Positions 1 through 8,855 of a stretch of DNA of 64,000 bases are shown here, in pieces. The DNA is taken from the NCBI GenBank assembly GCA_958295665.1, contig OY282560.1, forward strand, positions 52,824,333 through 52,888,332, in the 5' to 3' direction. The notes beneath the pieces were generated by a model. That model was not told the origin of the DNA, did not search any database, and saw nothing but the letters and a program-made list of their open reading frames with translations. Positions within the stretch are counted from its first letter, which is position 1, and each line of letters starts with the position of its first letter. The position numbers and the translations under genes were made by a program. Source of the DNA: Tipula vernalis (lineage: Eukaryota > Arthropoda > Insecta > Diptera > Tipulidae).

Positions 1-279
1 CAGGATTACTGCAACCAAATCCTTAGTGGTGAACTCTGGAATTGGAAGAACGTTAATATTAGATGAAACAAATATTGCTGCTCGGGGAACTTCCTCCCTT
101 CGATCGTAAATCAACTTACATGACTTGAGGTGGAGGCCTCTGATTTTTCCTCCATTAACCCAAGGTTCCTGGATAAGGCCAAGGGTTAAGTGTTGTTTCG
201 CGAACCTGTTGCAAAAGGTATCCGAAGCTCCTTTTGCGTGATGCAGATTCGCTTGTAGTACCCTAATAGTACCAGCCAT
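1..279 (-). CDS. ORF2 N-terminus: AP-type endonuclease of a LINE (partial)
   Basis: This frame is too close to the edge to appear as a long ORF. From the ATG at 279-277 it stays open for 93 codons to base 1. The first residues contain LQANLHHAKGA, followed by LIQEPWVNGG and the block IRGLHL. These match the opening strands of the LINE endonuclease domain, in which an N-x(n)-QEPW motif places the metal-binding Asn and Glu. In the family this domain nicks the target DNA for target-primed reverse transcription. The reverse transcriptase would lie left of the window. The ATG is 25 nt beyond the ORF1 stop (305-307), and an in-frame stop at 291-289 excludes a much longer start. I see no break in the visible part. 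Confidence 0.8.
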   Translation of the reverse strand, partial: MAGTIRVLQANLHHAKGASDTFCNRFAKQHLTLGLIQEPWVNGGKIRGLHLKSCKLIYDRREEVPRAAIFVSSNINVLPIPEFTTKDLVAVIL

Positions 280-304
280 ACTGGATGATTAGGGTAAAGG
301 AGCT

Positions 305-1680
305 CTACGCTCCTGGCTGCTTGCCAGCCGTCTGCTTTGCGGGATTTGGCCTGTTTCTGCCACTTTTCCCAGTAACACCCCGAGCGCCCATATGCTTAAT
401 TTTCGGGGTGAGTGCTGATTTACTCGATCCCACAGTAGGAGTTGCGGAGAGATCCGTTGATCGTGCTCCCGACGAAGAGGCAGCAGGAACAGAATGCTCA
501 ATAGCGCTGCTGTTCCTGGATGCCTCCTCGTCTGTGATTGTGCCTACTACTGGGGCTGGTAAAGTACCCTCCTTACTGGAGCTGACTCCAGTGGTTGGGT
601 TGGTAGAGGGGGAATCCTTCTTGAGAAGGAGTTTTATCCTACCAAAGCGGTATGCGATGTTCCCGTTGGATTCGCGTAGTTTCTTCATGGAAGACTCGCC
701 TATGGCCATAACCAAATGGACGAGTACGCCAGTTGTCGTCCGTTGCAGTATCTTCCATGAGTTGGCCGCGAGACCATCGTTCTGCGCGGCCATGGTAGCA
801 AGAATCTTCTCGCTAGTTAAGCTAAGGCTCTGTGGAAAGAACCCCCTAACGATGTTTGGCCGAGGAAAATCATCCTCTTCCACCAAAGTTATGTTCAGAC
901 CAATTTTTTCCCTTAGGCTTACAAAACTGTTCCTCATCCATTCCGCTGTGGAATGATCGGAACATATAAAATTAGCCAACCTGTTCTCCGGAAACAGCCA
1001 AGGAATTGCGGCTTGTGGTTTGAGCCTTGCATCCCAATAATGAGGTCAATGACACACTCCTGTATGTTTGCCATTTGCTCCATACTAAGAGGATTGCCAC
1101 TGAGATCACCTGGTACGATGCCCAGCTTAACACTGCCTGCTACCTGGCTGAAAGAGGGCTTTACCGGAGAAGGCCCTTCTTTTGCTTTTTTGGCAGGTGG
1201 TTTATTTGGTTCCGGAGCAACCTCGAAAGACCTCTCACGCTTACCACCAGACCTCTTGTCTAGGGTAGGAGCAACAGGCCCCGAGGATGCTTTCAGAGGG
1301 GTCGTGGACCTAGCAGCAGCTAGAGCCTCTTCTCTAGTTTTGCCTTCCTTGAGCCCCTTTTTAAAACGCCTTCTTTCGAAGGAGTTGAGCTTAACCCATT
1401 CCCCGGCGTTGAGGGACATGTTCCCAATATCAACACCAATGGTTGAGGTGCCCGATAACTGTGAGATTACACTTATGTTGTCGTCACAGAAGGTGTCCGT
1501 AGTAGAAGAGGTGGACTGTTCCACCTTTTCCTTGGTCCGGACGTTAAGATAATCAAGAGTGGTGGCCCTTGTGGCATCTACCATTCCATCATAGCTTAGG
1601 AGACCCAACTCAATAGCTGGTGAAGTTGATGCTTTTAAAGAGGCATCACCCTCTATGTTTTTTTTAAATTCGGTTTCCAT
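305..1680 (-). pseudogene. LINE ORF1 (gag-like nucleic-acid-binding protein), frameshifted
   Basis: The protein is split over two frames that overlap near 934-985. The upstream frame runs from the ATG at 1680 and carries an acidic, Ser/Thr-rich N-terminus, a block ERRRFKKGLKEGKTREEAL, then a basic Lys/Pro-rich linker with PPAKKAKEG (nuclear-localisation-like). The downstream frame carries a conserved-looking fold with EEDDFPRPNIVRGFFPQ, ILATMAAQNDGL and SWKILQRTTTGVLVHLVMAIG, ending in a low-complexity tail. This combination is typical of ORF1 proteins of insect LOA-like LINEs, with a C-terminal globular domain of the kind seen in insect retroelement ORF1s. A single-base shift near 980-990 separates the halves, so this copy should not make full ORF1 unless the shift is an assembly error. 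A GTG start 13 codons further upstream (1719) is possible but less likely. Confidence 0.7.
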
Positions 1681-1985
1681 TTGAATCCCACGAGTATCCG
1701 AGAAATGAAGGTCACCCACAGCAGAGATCGGTATACTGTGGGAAGGCTACTTTAAACCGGGGGTCGCCTGGTACCCGGAGTTCACATACTAAAGACTAAG
1801 CTCCCCCTTAGCCACGCAGCTCTCAGCGTATGTTGTCCCACCAAAGCTTGGGGCAATGGATTTACCGCCATTGCACGGTCGTGTAAGTTACTTGGCTACA
1901 TTCTAGGATGCATTGCCCGGTTGTCGCCACGAGGAGGCGTAACTACACTAGGAAGAAGTCTTATGAGAATCGCATATCCTAGAAA
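1681..1985 (-). other. 5' leader of the LINE
   Basis: This is non-coding sequence between the ORF1 start and the AT-rich flank. It is clearly GC-richer than the DNA to its right and has no open frame. LINE 5' UTRs usually carry an internal promoter. I cannot point to a specific initiator or downstream element here. Confidence 0.5.
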
Positions 1986-2039
1986 GCTTTGACTCCTAAA
2001 ACTACTCCCCCAACAACCGAAGTTTATGGTTTCTCTTAT

Positions 2040-2500
2040 TTAAAACAGTGGCTGTCAATTCAAACTTTTTCAAAGTTTTATATACCACTACAGTAAATGT
2101 ATTGCCTCTAAAAATTGGTGACCCCGACACACCATTTGCAATAAGCGTGGTAGCGAATGGTGTAAAGGTCAAACTGAATTTATATAAAACACTGGATATC
2201 AAAACGGGCCCAATTACGAGTATATACCAATCTACAGATAATGAAAATCTTCGAATTATTTTCGTTGTTAAGCTGGATTTATGATCAACATTTGTAGTTC
2301 CTCAGCAGTCAACTCAAAACTTTTCAAAGATTTGCACACCATGAACTGTCTTATGGGGCTTCTATCTGGGGTGCAATTTATTAAACTTAAATATGATGCA
2401 ATTAGTTTGCTGATTTTATTAATTAATCTTAAGCGAAAATTAGCAAATTTATTGGGCCTACAAATTGGTGACCCCGAAATGTAAAGTGTAAAATATCAAA
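2040..2500 (+). repeat. Two decayed LTR-end/primer-site junctions (tRNA-Trp type)
   Basis: The string tggtgaccccga occurs at 2116-2127 and again at 2466-2477, each time preceded by aat. It is the complement of the 3' end of tRNA-Trp including its CCA, so it is a primer binding site just downstream of a 5' LTR. Upstream of each copy there is also related sequence (ttcaaa-ttttcaaag-tt... near 2056-2090 and 2312-2335), so the two units look like a diverged tandem duplication of an LTR tail plus PBS. No coding sequence follows. The short open frames here are not convincing. Confidence 0.5.
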
Positions 2501-3784
2501 ATGGATTTGTTTCAAATGCTGAATATCAACAACTGGTAAAATTTAATTTATTCTGCAACTGGAAAGAACGTTAATTCTGTCCTTCCTAGCTACCATTGCA
2601 TTCATATTAGTAATTTTAATTTTTCTATAAATTATATTTGGAATTTGAATTTGGTTTCTATTCTATATTTTTGTCAAGTCTCGCAATTTTCTTTATTAAT
2701 TTAATATTAACCGAGTGACTAATTTTACGTTATAATTTTAAACTAATTCTTAATACCACCGAGAATTATTATTGTTTGTAAATTTAAGTGATTTATAGCG
2801 CATTCATTCTATTTTTATCAATGTAAATTGGCGGGGGATGATCATGAGTTGTCTTCTTCTAAAAATGTATATTCAAATTTCAAGATCGCTCTTGGAAATT
2901 TATAATTTTGTTAGATAAGTAACATAGCGCAAGGTCAAAGAATACTACTAAAGACCGGAAACCAATATTTATTTTCCTAAAACAATTAAAAAAAGAAAAT
3001 CACAAGTCACGTCTGACGTCACACTTAATATTCGCGATTTTTATAGCTAAATACCAAATACACATGACATTATTTTGTGATCAGATGATTTAAAAATAAA
3101 ATTTGTTTAATATTTGGAGGACATAAATTAATAGTCAGAACATGTGTTACCGCTAATATCCGTACATAATCCTTTCAACTCTATTCACTCTCATTCACGG
3201 TGTCATTGAATAATTTTAAAAATATTTTTTTTTAGAAATAGTTTTTAATAAATGTTTTGTGTTTCGCTTGATTTATGCCAACATTTTGTTATTGGCACAA
3301 AACAATGATCACTTAATAGCGCAATTTTATGTGAGTTTTATATAGAGTGCGATCAAAAAATAAATAAATAAAAATGAAAAGGTTAATGTACGATCTCTAT
3401 AAATAATACAAACAAAAAATTGTTGAGGCATTTTCTAATGTGTCAATGTCCATCTCTCGTACAATAGTTTAAACTTAAAACAACATTGTTTTTATTATCA
3501 TTGTGTCAAATTTAATGATGTGACACAGTGTATGGCGTGGCAAGTAGCGCGGCATGACTACAAATTACTATAATTAGATACACACAGCTGTCAATGTTTA
3601 CAAAAAAAAAAATGTTTTTAATAGAAAAAGATATTAAGCGTCACCCAAAGGTTAGAAGATTTGATCTGCGAATAATCAAAGAAACTTTTTATTTATAAGA
3701 GCCGATGTTTTAATCAAATTGTTTAAACAATTTACAAATCAACACAATTTTTCACAAAAATTGAACACTTTACTCTTCGAAGGT
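2501..3784. other. AT-rich stretch without recognisable genes
   Basis: I find no protein-like frame on either strand. There are homopolymer runs (for example a run of A at 3601-3611) and a perfect palindrome, aattgtttaaacaatt, at about 3718-3733. The right end may include the 3' tail of the adjacent Helitron, but I could not locate a convincing terminal hairpin and CTRR end. Confidence 0.5.
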
Positions 3785-6741
3785 ATCTTTTCTATTATAT
3801 TCTTATGGTACACGATATTTTTTGTTTGATTACCTGGCGCGTAAACAAACAGAGCAGATGGTTTTCCAAGACGGGAACAGGCAACCAACACCATGCGAGA
3901 AACATGGGTTTTCTAGATTAATACCACAAACACTTAATGACTGCCCCTGGGATTTGTTTATAGTCATAGCGAAAGCAAGCCGTACTGGAAACTGCAGTCG
4001 TTTAAACTCGAATGGTACGTCAGTCGGAATCATTGGAATGCGGGGTATCAAAACGTCTTCTCCTTTATACTTTTCTTTCAATATGATTGCTTCTATTACG
4101 TTATTCAGTAATTTTTTTTATCGCTAATCGTGTACCGTTACAAAGTCGCGGTTGGTTAATATTTCGCAACATTATAACTACAGATCTAATCTTTAATTGA
4201 AGATTGTGAGGCGGCAATCCTGGCAAATCTAGTGAGTTTAAAAATTCCGGTGGATAGTTCACGACATCATCGTCATTAGTTGCCGTATCAACAGATTTAT
4301 ATGTCCTCATTTCGCCAGGAATGTCATCTTGAATTTTGAAATTTAATTCATTTATATCAGTGTTTTTGTTGCGTGAGTTCAGCTTTTGATTGCGTTAACT
4401 GACAAAAACTCTCAGGAAAGGTGATGCAGCCAGTCAGCATGTCTATAGGAAATTTGCCATTACCAATATCAATGAGTTGTTTAGAGAATATGTCTCCAGA
4501 TTGATCATTTTGCAACATGACACGCATATTTTTGCTTAAATGTAATACCTTGACATGTTTCCACAAATTGGAAGACTTTTTAAACATGCATTCAGTTCAT
4601 CAGCTTGCATTGAACGTGGAACCACTGGCAATGTTTGCCGAAAATCTCCTGATAATAAAATCATTGCGCCACCAAATTGGTTTTGGTTGTTCCGTAGATC
4701 TTTTAAGGTTCTATCTAAAGCCTTTAAAGATCTTTTATGCGCTATCGTGCATTCATCCCACACTATTATTAGTTCACATTGCTGCAAAACCTTTGCCATT
4801 GCAGAATTCTTGGAAATGTTGCAGGCTGGAGTTTCGTTGCTTTGCATATTCAATGGCAATTTTAGAGCTGAATGGGCTGTTCGACCGCCTTCAAGCAAAG
4901 TTGCTGTAATGCCTGATGAAGCAAGAGCAAGAGCAATTTCATTTTTTGAGCGAATTGTTGCCAATATTAAAGTAATCAAAAAAGTTTTTCCTGTACCACC
5001 AGGAGCGTCCAAGAAGTAAATCCCTCCAGTTCCATCATTTATTACTTTCATAAGAGTATCAAATACATACTTCTGTTCTTCGTTCAATAGTGGAAGATTT
5101 ATTTGAATCGATTCTTTCAAAGTATTGAGATCATACGATTTTTCACGTTGTAACTCTTGATGAAAAGCATCGTGCATTGGGCGATTGGGCGCGGCCATCC
5201 CCAATTGACATATATCGTAACACATATTATCTTTGTATTTTATCCACAAATCAATTGGTTTTGATGGGAAGCATGTACATATGATAATGGAAAACGTAAG
5301 ATCCACACAATTCACCATCAACTGTTCGTAAATGTTGGAATGATGTTGGGCCACGCTCATTGACTAATAGCAACCGTAAATAAAAACATTCATCGTTGCT
5401 TGGATTAACGGAATAAATTCGACCTATTGCCTCGGTTGAATATACACCTGGGTATCCTGGAACTGGTTTTCCTTGTTTTCTTCGCATAAATTTCGTTGTT
5501 GATTGATTCCAAGTATAATATTTTGGCATTTCAGAATAGAGCAGTGTTTGTGCGAAATGATCATTTTGGCACGTCTCGAAAAAACTGGTTAAGGTAGTAG
5601 ATGGTGCATGGTGAGCTCTCTGTATTGCATTCTGAGCTGTGAAATACACTCTTTGTCCATTTTCTAAATGCACGGCTAAGTGAACAACTGTGGGGTGTCT
5701 TTCATGAATTGGAAAAGAAAAAATTCGCCAAAATGCTTCATTACTGCTAATATAGCGGCCCATTTGGTATTGGGTTACTTCATCATTTGAATTTTACTGA
5801 ATGGCAAGATTCAACATTGATGTGTGCTTTGAAAGTTTTTGATAAGATCGGTGAATATGGAACAATCCAACGATTATCTATTTCAATATCTTGTTGATTT
5901 ACTTTGACAATTGTTGATCTTCCATTGTCTGCTAGTGATCGCCGACGATAAAGTGGATAACCATCATTTCCAGTAATTGTTTCCGATATTAATGTCCGTG
6001 GATAGCGCTTTGAACATTTACCATCTACCATACACGGTGCATTTTGATTAAGTGTTCCACATGGACCATGTATCATGTTTTTGATAACTACCTCATGCAA
6101 GCCAGGATCTACTTGTTCATTAGAGATTTCAGCTGATATGACATCAACTTCATTTGGCCTAATTTTTTCAACCAACCAAATCAAAATATGTGCATGCGGC
6201 AATCCACGTTTCTGCCACTCTACAGAATACATCCAGCAGCGTGTCTCACCAAACACACAATGTTTCACAATTAAATCCTTTAAAGATTTCAACTTTTGTC
6301 TGAAGACTCTTGCTGTTATGTCATGACGATCAATAGGTGATTGGTCAGAGAATAACGCTTGTTTAATTTCTATCCATTGTGTAATGAACAAATCTGCTGT
6401 GCCATAATGCCGAACATAGGATATGGCATCTTGAGCATATTCATGCATATGCCGAGGACTTCCGATGTAGGTTGCTAGAAGAATAGTCATCCGGCCAACA
6501 TTTTCTGCATTTCCATCAGAATTAATTGCATCTCGAAGGTGAATATACTCTTCAGATCGAAGTTTGGTCTGATTCAACCTGATGAATGTTAATCTCTCCA
6601 TTTCAATCTTTACATACATATCAACAACATATCTGTGACATAATCGCCGGCATTTCAAGATGTGATTGTCTTCATTTTCTCTAACCATTAGGCGGTATGA
6701 ATAATAGTTCATTGAACTTACTTTTTTGTTAATTTCAGAAC

Positions 6742-6850
6742 CTGTAAATATTTTTTTTATTATAATGATGACAGTTGAATAACAAATTAAACTATTTAGT
6801 AGGTGATATAGTAGATGACGTAATATCTCATAAACCAATATTTCAATTAC
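6742..6850 (-). other. GT-AG intron in the Helitron gene (phase 1)
   Basis: The exon ends ...MINPITG with acag at 6851. The intron starts gtaatt at 6850 and ends aatatttacag at 6742. The next exon continues SEINKKVSSMNYYSYRLM. The 109-nt insert interrupts a stretch that is continuous in Helitron proteins generally. The exon just upstream already has a TAA stop, so the gene is dead although its splice signals persist. Confidence 0.7.
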
Positions 6851-7346
6851 CTGTAATGGGATTTATCATCTTGATTTAGAAATCATAGCCATCTTCACCT
6901 TGCCAAAATATAATGGGATATTGCAGTGCATCATACGAGCGATGTGTTTCCTTAATACGTTGTAATTGATTATTTCGACGATGTAAAACAATATCACGTG
7001 ACTCTAAATTTTCTCCAACTACAACAATGGCAACTTCATCGATAGTAGGTGCATTAAAACGTCCTGCATGTTGGCCCACAGGAGTTTTATCTGCTCTGAT
7101 AACAATTTTGTGATCATCAGATGGCATCATATCCATTGCAGTTTTAAATAATATAATCAATTGATTGTGTTCGTGAAATAAGTTTTGTAATTGTTCAACT
7201 ATTGACCTTTTCACTAAATTGCTATGTGCACAACGTTTATTGATTTCTTGTGGATAATTGCCCATAAAATAAATTTGCAAAAACTTGTAGTCGCTATCTA
7301 GCACTGGTAACAAAGAACCTGCTCTGTGATATATTTGACCTTGTAT

Positions 7347-7435
7347 CTGTAAAGGGAAAAAATATATTGTAAAAATGTATATGGGCTATAATAGTTATAA
7401 TTAATAAACATACAACTGTAAATACTATTACAAAC
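7347..7435 (-). other. GT-AG intron in the Helitron gene (phase 0)
   Basis: The coding match stops at ...FMPTFK (exon ends at 7436) and resumes with IQGQIYHRAGS (exon starts at 7346). The 89 nt between begin gtttgt and end tttttccctttacag, a good acceptor with a pyrimidine tract. Joining at these sites keeps the frame. The region is otherwise unrelated to the protein family, which favours an intron over random decay. Confidence 0.75.
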
Positions 7436-7801
7436 CTTAAAAGTTGGCATGAAATTTCCCCGAACTAGTTTTGTTGCTCCAAATGAAGTCATTTGAAAGC
7501 AGTCGTTGTATTGTTGAGTATTCTTTAAAAAGTGTATGGCATCTGTTCCTATTCCTAAAACCAATGAGTACAATGGCTCTGGAGGTGGAAGCAATGGTAT
7601 CAATTTCACCTTTCCATTAGCGCAACACAATCCATTGGCTTCATTTTTGTATTTCAATGCCTTACAATATTGGCAAACTGAGTTCATAGGTCCAATAGCA
7701 GCAACACAGTTGTAGGCACTGTAATCAATTGACATATCGTAACAGAAAGCAGCTCGATTCAAACTTGCACCATTATTAGTCGAATGCAGACATCGAAAAT
7801 C

Positions 7802-8047
7802 ATTCATTTTTGAGTGTGCATTAAACACATGAATTTTAAAACTCAACATAATAAAAAACAAATAAAACTCTCTCTACAAACATTTTGCTCAATTTCTGAA
7901 TGTGAATAGTCATCAAATTTCAGTTTTCTTTATTCTTCTCACGTAACACACATTCAGTCTGAATGTGTTTGTGAAGAGAATCCGGTTTGTTCTTTATTAT
8001 GTTGAGTTTCAGAATTCATGTGTTTTAATGCACACTCAAAAATGAAT
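7802..8047. repeat. Inverted-repeat element, copy A (MITE/foldback-like)
   Basis: Arms at 7802-7855 and 7993-8047 are near-perfect reverse complements (each includes gagtgtgcattaaa-type and aactcaacataataaa-type blocks), separated by about 137 bp. The interior resembles the interior of copy B (16864-17050) in opposite orientation, including atcaaatttcagttttcttt. Dispersed copies of the same palindromic unit indicate a mobile repeat. It sits at the upstream edge of the Helitron coding region, and part of its left arm runs into the ORF there. Confidence 0.6.
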
Positions 8048-8630
8048 TGAAAAATCTCAAATGAATTTTTTTAGTTTGCTCAAATGAAACTTTTTTGGTA
8101 GAAGAGTTATAATACACACGAATTTTTTAAAACTTCAATATGAAGAATAAAAAAAAATCATTCATCGCATTTGGGTATTTTCTTTGAATGTGTCATTTTG
8201 TGAAGCTACATTTTTAATTTATGCTTCTTTTATTCTTCTAAAAATATTTTCGCACATATGTACATATTAAAAAAGGGAATCAGGTTTCTTAGTTAGCCTT
8301 ATCTGAAAACCACCGCCCAATTTTACCGAAAGAAGGGGTAAACAATTAAAAACGTATTATAGGGGTAAAAACATTTTCCAAAAAAAAAATCTTTTGTTTT
8401 TGTTCCATTATGTAAATTGTAATTTGTAGTACATATAAAATGTAGCGACATTCAAGCTGATCATAATTTTATTTTAGTAGAGATTATGGAGATTTTTTAA
8501 GTTTGCTTCGTTAATCTTTATCTTACACTTTAAATAGCTTAGCGTTTCAATAACTAGTAATAAATTGAAATTTACGGGGGAATTTTGTCTTTCATTCCTT
8601 GTCCATGATATTATTCGGAGGCCGAAAATG
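8048..8630. other. AT-rich flank before the gypsy insertion
   Basis: I see no convincing gene. The left end (8050-8130) has partial similarity to the flank of copy C (near 23095-23130), around ctcttctaccaaaa-like sequence in inverse orientation. The rest is AT-rich with A and T runs. The 3' end is the pre-insertion target of the gypsy element, which continues at 13547. Confidence 0.45.
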
Positions 8631-8634
8631 GTAA

Positions 8635-8855
8635 TGTCGTAACTCAAAATTATTATTATTTGGAAAATAAAACACAAGAAACTCTTTTTTATTACTTTAT
8701 AATATGTATTTCCTTCGAGAACATTTTATACACTGAACTTAGTTTCTTATTACTACCTCCACGCCATATTCCCATATGCGGACCATCCATCAACTATAAC
8801 CAACCCCATCTATCATCAATAACATCAAATATAAAAATTTACATCAAACTCTACA
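8635..8855 (-). repeat. 3' LTR of the gypsy element
   Basis: This 221-bp LTR shows no difference from 13322-13542 by eye. It starts TGTAG and ends ACGACA in element orientation. It contains a TATA-like tataaag in element orientation (near 8694-8700) and an aataaa-type signal is plausible. The gag-pol stop codon (8851-8853) lies inside its first five bases. Confidence 0.97.

Larger units (their letters stand above)
1..1985 (-). mobile_element. Non-LTR retrotransposon (LOA/Jockey-like), 5' part, cut by the window edge
   Basis: Read on the minus strand, this block holds in order a GC-richer 5' leader (about 1985-1681), a gag-like ORF1 (1680-305, with one frameshift) and the first 93 codons of ORF2 (279-1), whose N-terminus looks like an apurinic-type endonuclease. 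That is the layout of Jockey/LOA-superfamily LINEs. Base composition changes sharply near 1985, where AT-rich DNA resumes, so the 5' terminus is placed there. No target duplication can be checked because the 3' end lies outside the window. A similar element's 3' end lies at 35014-35470, but shared family membership is only inferred. Confidence 0.75.
3785..7790 (-). pseudogene. Helitron Rep/helicase gene, decayed, with two introns
   Basis: Read right to left this follows the animal Helitron protein. It has a Cys-rich N-terminal region (VCQYCKALKYKNEANGLCC), the helitron N-like region (QIYFMGNYPQE, ADKTPVGQHAGRFNAP), the HUH nuclease motif GLPHAHILIWL (His codons in 6188-6196), and a PIF1-type helicase with Walker A DAPGGTGKT (near 5010-4983), the DEC box (near 4760) and a C-terminal TINKSQGQSL block. 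The fold cuts and rejoins DNA for rolling-circle transposition. Damage seen: a stop after GEDGYDF, a 5-residue gap after LFIT, loss of the Rep tyrosine segment near 5783, deletions near 5250-5230 and 4370-4350, and a shift plus small deletion near 3888 before the VACSRLGK helicase motif. The arginine-rich N-terminal exon is missing here, but a similar one lies at 23305-23487. Confidence 0.9.

Noticed and set aside
953..1552. 199-codon plus-strand frame opposite the LINE ORF1 (and similar plus frames at 285-956)
   Set aside because: They are shadows of the minus-strand ORF1, which has recognisable family motifs.
4517..5019. Plus-strand frames of 130 and 154 codons over the Helitron helicase
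   Set aside because: They are antisense shadows. The minus strand carries Walker A, the DEC box and other helicase motifs.
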